This document shows positions 1 through 8,138 of a DNA stretch of 42,241 nucleotides, one piece after another. A program made the position numbers and the translations under genes. The notes below the pieces were generated by a model. The model was given only the letters and a program-made list of their open reading frames with translations. It was not told where the DNA came from and searched no databases. The stretch is from positions 1 through 42,241 of the forward strand of contig JAGVGS010000126.1 of NCBI GenBank assembly GCA_020057015.1, read 5' to 3'. The DNA comes from Candidatus Omnitrophota bacterium (GTDB lineage: Bacteria; Omnitrophota; Gorgyraeia; Aquiviventales; Aquiviventaceae). Positions within the stretch are counted from its first letter, which is position 1; every line of letters begins with the position of its first letter.

Positions 1-1254
1 CACGCAGTGGGCGGACAGGATGGCTACAAATTCACCCCGGGCCAGCTCAATGCCCCGGTTAAGGGCCCGACCATAGCTAAACTCGGCGTCGGAAATTGAA
101 AGCACAGTGCAACCAAGGGCCTGCGCGATGTGGACTGTCCCATCAGTACTCTCATTGTCGACTACAATAATTTCAATACGGCCTACACCGCGTTGAGCCT
201 GAATAGCGCGCACCGATGATCTCAACCACTGCGCTTCATTCTTGCTGCGCACGATTACCGATACGCTGACGGGTGCTTGATCCGACACCCTCGGTGACAC
301 CGCGCTTCCCCACTCCAAATGCCCGAAGGTGAGCGGCTGTCCTTCTATAAGTTCGTAGCGTAGCGTGCAGCTGCTCAACCGGCTCGCCAGATCGGCCGAG
401 ACACCCTCCGTCCCCTCCCGAAATGCCACAGCATCGGTCGTCACCAGGTCTCCAGGCTGTAGAGGTCGAGCGGCTACCACAGTCGGTTGGGTTTGCTCGA
501 TTCGATCAAGCTCGTCTGGCGTTGCCGATGAGGTGGTCTGACCCGTCACGTACAGCAAGCGGCTCGCGTTGTTGACGTCACGTCGCACACTCAATAACCG
601 TTGCAGCGACGGCGCCTGTCCAGAAGCGCAATGGACTTTGAGCACCACGGAGGAGACGCCAAGGCAGATGGCGGAGCGAACATCCTCGATGCGATCGATA
701 TCGCAGAGATAACTCAACGGCCAACCCCATTGCTTGAACCGGTGGATATGCGCGAGCATCTCTTCGCGCATCAAGGACATCGCGGGGGATTCAAGAATGA
801 GGCTCCATACCGGGAGCATCAGCCGTACCATCGCTGCGACGTCGTGATCGGTTATGGACGTCACCGTGATCAAGCATGGTCGTATCGTGGGAACAGAAGC
901 CGTGCCCCATTGAGCACCCTTGGATAATTCAGCATGGAGATAATACCCCATGGGATTGAATCGTTCGCAAGCAATCCATGTCTCCAGATCCACGGGGGCA
1001 GCTATCCATGGGAGCACGGCGGGCCAATGGCGCAGTACATTGGCGAGTTGCTCAAACGAAAGACCTGCCTGCGGCGAGGACGGCCCATGCACCGGAAGGA
1101 TCACGCCATCCCATGGTGGAGACACCGTCAGCATATCGTCCAACTGCACGCCGTCGATTATGTCAAAGTACCCAAACACAGTTGTCCCTACCTCGAACGC
1201 TGCACCTCGTGCGGAAGGAGCCGCCAACCGTTCATGGAGCACGTTAAGATTCAT
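1..1254 (-). CDS. NeuB-like/SAF region fused to GT2 glycosyltransferase (C-terminus cut by window edge)
   Basis: The frame is open from the ATG at 1254 to the left edge (418 codons, no stop), so the C-terminus is missing. GGAG lies six bases before the ATG, and the gene starts one base after the neuB stop. Residues about 258-314 read like a SAF (antifreeze-like) domain, with VVAARPLQPGDLVTTD and EGTEGVSADL; this is the module that normally ends NeuB. Residues 1-257 have barrel-like stretches (for example ICLGVSSVVLKVH at the place of the NeuB EKHFT strand) but no NeuB catalytic motif. From about 328 a family 2 glycosyltransferase begins: VSVSVIVRSKNEAQWL, then VVDNESTDGT and the FSYGRALNRGIELARGEF type motif. 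Inference: a glycosyltransferase tethered to a decayed NeuB scaffold, perhaps adding the sugar made next door. The GT2 call is firm; the NeuB origin of the N-terminus is likely but needs structure comparison. Confidence 0.8.
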   Translation of the reverse strand, partial: MNLNVLHERLAAPSARGAAFEVGTTVFGYFDIIDGVQLDDMLTVSPPWDGVILPVHGPSSPQAGLSFEQLANVLRHWPAVLPWIAAPVDLETWIACERFNPMGYYLHAELSKGAQWGTASVPTIRPCLITVTSITDHDVAAMVRLMLPVWSLILESPAMSLMREEMLAHIHRFKQWGWPLSYLCDIDRIEDVRSAICLGVSSVVLKVHCASGQAPSLQRLLSVRRDVNNASRLLYVTGQTTSSATPDELDRIEQTQPTVVAARPLQPGDLVTTDAVAFREGTEGVSADLASRLSSCTLRYELIEGQPLTFGHLEWGSAVSPRVSDQAPVSVSVIVRSKNEAQWLRSSVRAIQAQRGVGRIEIIVVDNESTDGTVHIAQALGCTVLSISDAEFSYGRALNRGIELARGEFVAILSAHCV

Positions 1255-1255
1255 T

Positions 1256-2317
1256 TTACTCCAACATGTCCAGCTGGATCACGGTATCGATGGAAATCCG
1301 TATCTTGGCCTTGCGATTTACCACACTGTGGAGCTGTTGAGGCGCTAAGCCGGTGCCGGGATTCTTAAAGACCAGCATGTCTCCGCTGATACGCTGCCCT
1401 GGTGCGATTTCTCGTTGCGAGACAATTGACACATGGTATTTCTTCCGGGTTGCGGTCTCTTGGGTAGACACGCTCTTATCGCCGTTGCCAAGCGCGCGTG
1501 TGGTGTCTTGAATCGCTTTGACCATTATCGTAAATTCCGCCGGCGTTAGCGATAGTTTGTGGTCGAAGCCCACCATATCGTGATCGAGCGTGAAATGGCG
1601 CTCGACAGCTACCGCACCCAACGCTACTGCTGTTAATGTGGGCCCGTAGCCAAGCTCGTGTCCCGAGTAGCCCACGGGAACTCCATAGCGGCTGCGCAAC
1701 ACGGGGATGAGCGACAGGTTCGACGCTTCGACGGGTTGCGGATAGGCAGAGACGCAATGCATCAAGATCAGTGGTGTCTTAGATCGCATAAACACGTCCA
1801 CGGCCTCATCCAGTTCCTGCCACGTGCACATTCCCGTCGACATCATGACTGGCTTTTGTGTTCCGGAAACACATTCCAATAGTGGCACGTTAGTCACACT
1901 GTGGCTCGCGATCTTGTATGCGGAGACGCCAAGTCGTTCCAAAAATTCCACCGACGGAATATCGAACGGCGTCGCGAGGAATCGCACGCCAAGGGCCTTA
2001 CTGGCCTGCTGTAATTGCACGTAGTTGTCCCATCCGAATTCCAGATGCTCTCGAATCTGCCGATACGTACTGCCAAATGTCGGAAACCGCCCATCGGCAG
2101 CATCGAGCACTGAGTTGATCGCTAATCCGTCCACATCCCGCTTCTGGAATTTCACGATCAGGGCACCAGCTTTCACAGCCGCCTCAATAAGATTCAGGGC
2201 CAACCCAAGATCTCCATTGTGGTTGAGACCAATCTCAGCAATAGGAACGCATGGATGCCCTGGCCCGAGAGAAAGCCCAAGGAATGTTACGGCAGCCGGC
2301 AGGGGGAGAGTCGTCAT
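1256..2317 (-). CDS. neuB: NeuB-type nonulosonate synthase (PEP-dependent), canonical two-domain form
   Basis: A 353-residue member of the N-acetylneuraminate/legionaminate/pseudaminate synthase family, which condenses phosphoenolpyruvate with a 6-carbon aminosugar to give a 9-carbon 2-keto-3-deoxy acid in the cytoplasm. Visible motifs are AEIGLNHNGD (residues 27-36), VKFQKRD (55-61), ATPFD, KIASHSV, STGM, LMHCVSAYP, GYSGHELG and VERHFTL, then a SAF lid domain at about 294-353. The second-position Lys of the usual EKHFT is Arg here. Its ATG overlaps the stop of the upstream NeuA-like gene by four bases (ATGA). The particular sugar (Neu, Leg, Pse or other) cannot be read from the sequence. It is one of three NeuB-type synthases in the window and the one closest to the textbook form. 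Confidence 0.92.
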   Translation of the reverse strand: MTTLPLPAAVTFLGLSLGPGHPCVPIAEIGLNHNGDLGLALNLIEAAVKAGALIVKFQKRDVDGLAINSVLDAADGRFPTFGSTYRQIREHLEFGWDNYVQLQQASKALGVRFLATPFDIPSVEFLERLGVSAYKIASHSVTNVPLLECVSGTQKPVMMSTGMCTWQELDEAVDVFMRSKTPLILMHCVSAYPQPVEASNLSLIPVLRSRYGVPVGYSGHELGYGPTLTAVALGAVAVERHFTLDHDMVGFDHKLSLTPAEFTIMVKAIQDTTRALGNGDKSVSTQETATRKKYHVSIVSQREIAPGQRISGDMLVFKNPGTGLAPQQLHSVVNRKAKIRISIDTVIQLDMLE

Positions 2318-3057
2318 GAGCGCTCGGCGTTCTGTGTTGAATTGGAGGAGATTATCTCAAGGAACCGTGGCGCCAGCAATTCGGCGAGCTGCCATCCCTT
2401 CAGATCATGGATGCAAACCGGCGCAAAAACATCATCAATTGGAATAACGCCTAATCGCTTCCCATAGAGGCTTCTTCCAAGGATGACTTCACGTTTTGCC
2501 ATCGACATGAGTCCAAAGAGCTCTCGATACACAGTCTGCTTATGCGACTTTGCGGTTTCACTACCGTATGTCACAAGATATGGCGCTTGATCGGGATCCA
2601 ACATCCAATGAGGGTGCCGCTCAGGCAACACAGCTATCGCTGAATCGAGCTCTCGAGAGAGCACTGTCTCGATAAATGAGTCAATCAGACCTCTCGAGCG
2701 AAAGGGATAGGTAACGAACAACACGAGAATCCATTCGGGCAGGTACTCTTCATGCGCCCCAAGCCATTCGACCGCATGATGCAACACATGGGGCGCAGAA
2801 GCCTCCGGATTAGCCAATGCCGCAGGACGGATAAACGGAACATCGAAGCCAGCCTCTTGACAAAGCGTGGCAACATGCTCGCTATCCGTTGAAACGACTG
2901 CACGCTCCACGTACCTGGACTCCGCCACCGCACGCTGCGTATACGACACTAATGGACGCTGGGCGAGCTGAGGACGCTGCCCATTAGAGAACTCATGGTC
3001 CGCTCCTGAAATAGGGATTACCGCAGCGATTCGAGGTCGATTGTTGACGGGCCTCAT
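2314..3057 (-). CDS. Degenerate NeuA-like nucleotidyltransferase (possible pseudoenzyme or changed specificity)
   Basis: A 247-residue protein with the overall pattern of CMP-sialic acid synthetases: an N-terminal strand (AAVIPISG), RPLVSYTQRAV, VVSTDSEHV (residues 54-62), FIRPAALA (76-83) and YPFRSRGLID (117-126). The nucleotide-binding loop that in active enzymes reads like IPARGGSKxIPxKN is replaced by IPISGADHEFSNGQRPQ (14-30), so the Arg and Lys that contact CTP are not in place. It is coupled by ATGA overlaps to the canonical NeuA upstream and to NeuB downstream. It may be an inactive partner of that NeuA, or act on another nucleotide or substrate. Family membership is clear; activity is uncertain. 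Confidence 0.8.
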   Translation of the reverse strand: MRPVNNRPRIAAVIPISGADHEFSNGQRPQLAQRPLVSYTQRAVAESRYVERAVVSTDSEHVATLCQEAGFDVPFIRPAALANPEASAPHVLHHAVEWLGAHEEYLPEWILVLFVTYPFRSRGLIDSFIETVLSRELDSAIAVLPERHPHWMLDPDQAPYLVTYGSETAKSHKQTVYRELFGLMSMAKREVILGRSLYGKRLGVIPIDDVFAPVCIHDLKGWQLAELLAPRFLEIISSNSTQNAERS

Positions 3058-3791
3058 GAGGTCACCATGCCAGCCGTTGCGCCTGCTGCAGCGTGGTGGC
3101 GTAAGATCGATTCTGCAAGGAACACATCATGCACCTCATCGATATTGACCGAGCGTTCTACGGGCATGACATAGGCGCGGCAGTCACGTCCAGTGAAGGA
3201 GTTATCCTCTAAGAGTACCGATCGTTTCGTGAGGTAGAGCGCGCCGTTGCGGATGTACACAGGGGGCAGCTGTTGCCGTGGACGCATATTCTCCTCATCT
3301 TGATCCACATAATTCACGAGTCGATTGCCATCCACAATGCGCTTCATCCGCAACGGATGGTGACCTCCCACCTCAACAACACTGATCACCGCATCGGCCA
3401 GTGTCGAGATGAGCAGGTCAATTGCAGCATCGATATCTGCGGCTGACCGAAATGGGCATGTCGGCTGCAGCATCACCGCGATGTCGTATGGCCTACCATC
3501 CATTCGCTCAAGCGCTCGCAGCGCGTGTTGCATAACAGGAAGGGATAGCACGGTATCCGCGGCCAGCTCAGCCGGCCTAAGAAACGGCACCTGGGCTCCT
3601 ACCGCTCGACTCACTGTTGCGATTTCCTCGCTATCTGTTGACACAATCCAGCGGTCCAGACGGGCAGATCGCTTGGCCGCTTCAATGGTGTAGGCAATCA
3701 AGGGCTTTCCCGCCAGCGGGACAAGATTTTTCCGCGGGATCGACTTCGACCCTCCCCGCGCAGGAATGACTCCAAGAACCGTCGGTGGCAT
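3054..3791 (-). CDS. neuA: CMP-nonulosonate cytidylyltransferase (NeuA family)
   Basis: A 245-residue acylneuraminate cytidylyltransferase, which activates a nonulosonic acid as the CMP-sugar for transfer. The intact CTP loop GVIPARGGSKSIPRKN is near the start, followed by GKPLIAYTIEAAK, VSTDSEEIA, FLRPAELAAD, LQPTCPFRS and the late VNIDEVHD metal/sugar region. A start at the GTG at 3800 is possible, but the ATG at 3791 has GAGGTG six bases upstream and fits the family N-terminus, so I use it. The stop overlaps the ATG of the degenerate paralogue by four bases. The close pairing with neuB implies that CMP-activation directly follows the NeuB condensation. Confidence 0.92.
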   Translation of the reverse strand: MPPTVLGVIPARGGSKSIPRKNLVPLAGKPLIAYTIEAAKRSARLDRWIVSTDSEEIATVSRAVGAQVPFLRPAELAADTVLSLPVMQHALRALERMDGRPYDIAVMLQPTCPFRSAADIDAAIDLLISTLADAVISVVEVGGHHPLRMKRIVDGNRLVNYVDQDEENMRPRQQLPPVYIRNGALYLTKRSVLLEDNSFTGRDCRAYVMPVERSVNIDEVHDVFLAESILRHHAAAGATAGMVTS

Positions 3792-3812
3792 GCGTGTCAC
3801 CTCGGATTGCGC

Positions 3813-4832
3813 TCAATAACCTCGTGTAATATCAACAACATTGACGAGGGGTTCATTGCGTAGATAGCGCCTCACATTTTCCGCCATCAGCGAATACTCG
3901 CCTTCCCAATACCGTTGGCTCAACCCCGCGATGTGAGGAGTCAAGATGACGTTAGAAAGTCGCCACAGTGGAGAGTCGGCCGGCAGTGGCTCATGCGCAA
4001 AAACATCCAGCCCTGCCCCCGCAATGGTCCGCCGCGTTAAAGCATCAACCAGATCAGCTTCCTTCACAGTTTCTCCACGACCCACATTAATAAAGAAGGC
4101 CTGCGGCTTCATCTTGTTGAACACGGCAGCGTGAAACACCTCTTTAGTGCTCGAAGTGAGGGGAAGAAGATTGACGACATAATCCGCCTCCTGAACCGCC
4201 TGACCAAGCTGCTCCAGCGTGTAAAGACGGTCAACCCAAGGCGGGGATGGAGAAGCAAGACTTCGCTTGATCGCCACGACACGCATCCCAAGTGCTTCGC
4301 AGATATTACTGAATCGGCGGCCGACTTCTCCCAATCCGACAATCAAACAGGTTTCTCCCTCTAGGTCATGGATCTGGTCGAAGTGCCGATCCATATTTTC
4401 CCGGTCAAGGCGTCCCTCTGCCCGAAGCTGCCAACACGACTGGAACCCTCGCGCGAGCGCACAGAGAAAGGCAAGAATCGTGGCAACCATGGGCGCCACC
4501 ATCACCCCTTTACTGTTGGTGACGATAATGCCTCGTTCCAATACCGCCTGGCCCAATGCCCGATCCACTCCAACAGAGCCAAAATGAATCCATCGCAGCG
4601 AGGGAAGTCTCGCAATGAGACTTGGAGTAATACGGTTGCCCCAATATACTTCGATGGCCTCTGCGGATACCTGGCTTTCGCGACCCGCATTGAACTCAAC
4701 GACCGCAACACCTGGGAAACCCTGCTGCAACTGATGGAGCATCTGCTTAGGCACATGGTAAAGCTGCAGAGGCAAAAATAGATCGCAACCAATCGTTAAG
4801 CGCCGCGAGGTTCCAACTGTCGCGTAACTCAT
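3813..4832 (-). CDS. D-2-hydroxyacid dehydrogenase (NAD-dependent, phosphoglycerate/glyoxylate reductase-like)
   Basis: About 339 residues. The Rossmann motif is LIVGLGEVG (residues about 163-171), and the catalytic triad of the D-isomer 2-hydroxyacid dehydrogenases is complete: Arg in NVGRGE (R252), Glu in DVFAHEPLP (E281) and His in TPHIAG (H300). The family reduces 2-keto acids to D-2-hydroxy acids or the reverse. The longest frame starts at 4892 and would overlap the neighbour by 53 bases. The ATG at 4832, eight bases after the upstream stop, looks more natural, although its ribosome site is weak. Lying between an enolase-superfamily enzyme and neuA, it may act on a sugar-derived keto acid; this is inference and no substrate can be named. 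Confidence 0.88.
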   Translation of the reverse strand: MSYATVGTSRRLTIGCDLFLPLQLYHVPKQMLHQLQQGFPGVAVVEFNAGRESQVSAEAIEVYWGNRITPSLIARLPSLRWIHFGSVGVDRALGQAVLERGIIVTNSKGVMVAPMVATILAFLCALARGFQSCWQLRAEGRLDRENMDRHFDQIHDLEGETCLIVGLGEVGRRFSNICEALGMRVVAIKRSLASPSPPWVDRLYTLEQLGQAVQEADYVVNLLPLTSSTKEVFHAAVFNKMKPQAFFINVGRGETVKEADLVDALTRRTIAGAGLDVFAHEPLPADSPLWRLSNVILTPHIAGLSQRYWEGEYSLMAENVRRYLRNEPLVNVVDITRGY

Positions 4833-4839
4833 AACGTGT

Positions 4840-5997
4840 TCAGGCCCGTACCGTTGCCGGCAACCGATATCCGCTGTGACGGACAAAAGCATAGCGCTCT
4901 TTCATATCATTCGTCACCTGCACCCCGAGACCATCCGTGTCAGGCAGGATCAGTTCACCAGCACGAATCGTGGGAGGGCATACGAACATTTCAGTACTGA
5001 TCTGCAACGGAACCCGAGGCAACTCGAGGTATGCGATCGAAGGCATCGCACAGGCAAGATGAGCATTGGCAGCAAAAGCGATCGCGCTCCCCCAGACATG
5101 CAGTGCAACCGAAACACCTGACGCCTCGGCCAGATCGACGATTGCCTGTCCTGCGCTCAATCCGCCGCAATAGGTCACATCCGGCTGAAGAATATCCACA
5201 GCTGGAACGCGCAGAATGGCTTGAAACTCGTCGGCCCCATTAAGTGCTTCCCCGCTCGCAATTGGGATTGTGGAGGCACAATGGACGGCGATCAACCCCT
5301 CAAGATCATCTGGACTCACCGGCTCCTCGAGCCACCGAAGCCCAAACGACTGCAGATCACGAATCCGTTCCAAGGCCACCTTAGCATCCCATGGAGGGAT
5401 GATGGTTCCCATAATGGCATCAACCATCAGTTCCCGGTTATGCCCCAACGTTCTTCGTGCAGCAGCCACTCGCTCCAAATCGTGCTCCCACGATTGGTAA
5501 CCCACCCGCATCTTATAGTTAACAAACCCTTCTTCGAGAGCCGCTTGTATATCGGCCTCGATCTCGTCAGGCTTCCACTGTGCCGATCCCCCGCTAGCGT
5601 AGACCTTCACCGGACCCCGCCACGCATCACGCATGAGTCGATGAACCGGTTGTCGAAGCGCCTTGCCCGTGATGTCCCAGAGAGCAATGTTGATCGCACC
5701 GGCGACACTCTTGATGAGGCCGCTTCTCCCAACAAACGGCACCTGTGTGAGTCGCTGGGTAGTCTGATCTGGCTCTAAAGGGTTCGCCCCTAAAAGGAAT
5801 TCGCGGAGAAACGCCGTGGTCGGCGTCACCAACTCTGGAGCATATACGCCAGCATAGGTCTCACCGAACCCTACAAGACCCGCATCAGTATGGACTTCAA
5901 CGATGCCGATACTTTTCACGCCGAGTGGTTGCCCAAACACGTGTCCGTTGCCGTAGGGCGACGACAAGGCATACCCGTGGACATCGGTGATCTTCAT
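4840..5997 (-). CDS. Enolase-superfamily sugar-acid dehydratase/racemase (mandelate racemase/muconate lactonizing type)
   Basis: 385 residues with the capping domain first and a TIM barrel after about residue 125. Likely active-site residues are K162-x-R164 (YKMRVG), metal ligands D193 (MVDAIMG), E224 (RWLEEP) and E250 (ASGEA), D273 in LQPDVTYCGG, and H300 in ALHVWG. That set fits the mandelate racemase subgroup, whose members mostly dehydrate acid sugars to 2-keto-3-deoxy acids or epimerise them. Its start overlaps the upstream glycosyltransferase stop by four bases. Such an enzyme is unexpected in a nonulosonate cluster and may form a 2-keto-3-deoxy acid without a NeuB step. The exact reaction is unknown. 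Confidence 0.88.
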   Translation of the reverse strand: MKITDVHGYALSSPYGNGHVFGQPLGVKSIGIVEVHTDAGLVGFGETYAGVYAPELVTPTTAFLREFLLGANPLEPDQTTQRLTQVPFVGRSGLIKSVAGAINIALWDITGKALRQPVHRLMRDAWRGPVKVYASGGSAQWKPDEIEADIQAALEEGFVNYKMRVGYQSWEHDLERVAAARRTLGHNRELMVDAIMGTIIPPWDAKVALERIRDLQSFGLRWLEEPVSPDDLEGLIAVHCASTIPIASGEALNGADEFQAILRVPAVDILQPDVTYCGGLSAGQAIVDLAEASGVSVALHVWGSAIAFAANAHLACAMPSIAYLELPRVPLQISTEMFVCPPTIRAGELILPDTDGLGVQVTNDMKERYAFVRHSGYRLPATVRA

Positions 5998-8138
5998 GCG
6001 CCAACCAGCGATCGAGCCAACCGCTCGGAACCGCAGCCATCCAGCGTTCCAAAAACATCATGCAGAACGGTCTCGAGTCGCTGCATGTACTCGCGACGAA
6101 ACGCTGCATCCTCGAGCAGCCGGCCAACCGAATCGCGCAAGCTCTGCGGCTCGCCAGGGCTCAACACCGGCTTGTCCACCACGAAAAATGGGCTGAGATC
6201 CAACTGCCGATGGGAACCTAAGAGCACGGCAGGAACTCCGAAAGCAATGGCTTCAATTGCCGTGGAGGAATAGGTGCTCACCAACAGATCAGCCTGTTCC
6301 AGCCATTCGTAAATTTCGCCCTGGCGCACGATCTCGACGTTGGTGACGGGCCGCCCCGTCTTGCGACTCCACGTCTCGAGCACGACCCGAACCTGCTCTG
6401 GAGAAATCTTCGGGTGTGGCTTGAAGATCAAGTGGACCCGCGGGTCTCCGGAAAACGCCTCCAGCACAAACTGCGTGACGAACCGGGTGTCATACAGTCC
6501 CGGGGCGATCAGCACGCGAGCTGGATGCGCTTCGCATCGAGCGCGCTCGCGCGCCGTGCGGGCGCGCGCCCAGACCGGATCCATCCTGGCTGCCTCAGTG
6601 ACGACGATCTGCTCCGGTGATAAGCCTCGAGCGATCAGCATCCGGCGGCTGAGTGACCCGTCCACCGTATATATGTCCGCTTGCGGAAGGCCAGGACTGC
6701 CAAATGCGGTGGACGCGAGCTCCTTCGGCCGCCCGGTATAGAGCCATTTCATCGGCGCCACCGGACCGTGCTGCATGGCGACGATCCGTGCACCAGGCAC
6801 CCGCCGTGCGCCGCTCAGCAACGCACGTCCTCCGAGATATTCGAAGGAGTACACGACTGCCGTGTCTGGCCTGAGCCGGCGTAATGCCGCCTCAGCCAAC
6901 TCTTCTTGCAGCAAGAGAAACGGCCAGCGCACCAGTACCGATTCCCAGAGCATATGACGAAACAGCGGCTCCAACTGCAATCCATGCCACTCCCACGCTG
7001 AACGGTATGCATGCGTGCGGGTCATCCGCCAGAACCGCAGCGCATCGAGCATGCTAAGATACATGGCCGCCACCCGGCGCACGGATCCGTACGCTTCCAG
7101 CACGATATGCGGGATATCGCGCCACTGCGGCTGGCGCAACATCGCCCGTTGGGCCGCTGCGACGCGTGGAGCAATGTATGCTCGTCCGTAAATGCCTGCG
7201 ATATAGATCGTCTCGTGCGGTGAAGTCTTCCGCGCGCGCTCGATGGATTCACCGTAGTACACGTCTTCCCATCGACCAAATCGTTGACGCCAAAACTCGG
7301 GCCACGTAAATGCTGCAAGCCGGAGCCGACCACCCTGCTCGTGGTGGCGCGGTGATCTAGCGTCGTACCGCCGGGCCCATCGCACAGCGCTGGCAACACC
7401 CCACGCCGCACGCGCACGCATGGCAATCAGCCGCGGCCAAACACATTGCGGCTGGCCCACGGTGGCCGTGTCGCAGGGCACTTGCTGATCCGCGCATATC
7501 TGACGGATGGCCTGAACGATCGCGGCGTCGCCGACAACTATGCACCGACCATAGGCGCCAGTCGCCAGGCGGCGCTGCACAGCATCCAATCGCACGCAGG
7601 CAGACCAGACCTGATCAAGCGGCGTGTTTTTCTCCGACACTTTCATATACCACCAAAGCCGCCCAAATCGTTTGGCCCATGAGGATCCGCCGACAGTCTG
7701 CGCCGCACGTTCCAAGGATTCCCGGAGGTCAGCGACCCAACGATTGATCGACTCAGCCACCTCCTCGGCGTAGGCGTCAATCTCATGGAGGCCTAGGCGA
7801 ATATCGCACGGACCTGCCCAATACGAGCGCACCGCATCCGTCACTTCGCCCCGAGCCTCATCGACGAATGCCAAGATTTCGAGCCGATCGGTCGGATGCC
7901 CAGCACCCCGCGCCAGCAGACGATGTAGAGTCCGGCGCACATGCTTAGGCGCTGCCGCTTCATAGTCGAGTACTAATAAAACGGTGCCGTGGAAAGCTAC
8001 CCCATCAACCCGCGAGCTTTCCACTTGGCTTTGACAGGCGTTGTCAATGCCCAAGGACGAAGGGTTCCGGGTGGTTGCCCATGGCCCCCCGCCCTGAGCT
8101 CTACATCTTGAGCTTGGGATGGCCTTCTGCGTCATCAC
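5994..8138 (-). CDS. Large GT-B-like surface-polysaccharide glycosyltransferase (candidate nonulosonate/Kdo-type transferase)
   Basis: 714 residues. The C-terminal half has the marks of GT-B transferases related to Kdo, sialyl or glycerophosphate transferases: MQHGPVAPMKW, FKPHP (573-576 KPHP), then LVSTYSSTAIEAIAFGVPAVLLG-like residues around 619-640 where a nucleotide-sugar loop is expected. The N-terminal half (to about residue 250) is a less familiar alpha/beta region with VVGDAAIVQAI. There is no signal peptide. The frame begins with GTG at 8138 followed directly by ATG at 8135, which overlaps the previous stop as TGATG; either could be used. The first roughly 45 residues look poorly conserved in character. 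With CMP-nonulosonates made nearby, it is a good candidate for adding one of them. The exact family is not assigned. Confidence 0.72.
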   Translation of the reverse strand: MMTQKAIPSSRCRAQGGGPWATTRNPSSLGIDNACQSQVESSRVDGVAFHGTVLLVLDYEAAAPKHVRRTLHRLLARGAGHPTDRLEILAFVDEARGEVTDAVRSYWAGPCDIRLGLHEIDAYAEEVAESINRWVADLRESLERAAQTVGGSSWAKRFGRLWWYMKVSEKNTPLDQVWSACVRLDAVQRRLATGAYGRCIVVGDAAIVQAIRQICADQQVPCDTATVGQPQCVWPRLIAMRARAAWGVASAVRWARRYDARSPRHHEQGGRLRLAAFTWPEFWRQRFGRWEDVYYGESIERARKTSPHETIYIAGIYGRAYIAPRVAAAQRAMLRQPQWRDIPHIVLEAYGSVRRVAAMYLSMLDALRFWRMTRTHAYRSAWEWHGLQLEPLFRHMLWESVLVRWPFLLLQEELAEAALRRLRPDTAVVYSFEYLGGRALLSGARRVPGARIVAMQHGPVAPMKWLYTGRPKELASTAFGSPGLPQADIYTVDGSLSRRMLIARGLSPEQIVVTEAARMDPVWARARTARERARCEAHPARVLIAPGLYDTRFVTQFVLEAFSGDPRVHLIFKPHPKISPEQVRVVLETWSRKTGRPVTNVEIVRQGEIYEWLEQADLLVSTYSSTAIEAIAFGVPAVLLGSHRQLDLSPFFVVDKPVLSPGEPQSLRDSVGRLLEDAAFRREYMQRLETVLHDVFGTLDGCGSERLARSLVGA

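Noticed and set aside
601..1368. Several plus-strand open frames near the left edge
   Set aside because: They are antisense to the edge-truncated SAF-GT2 gene, which has motifs and a ribosome site.
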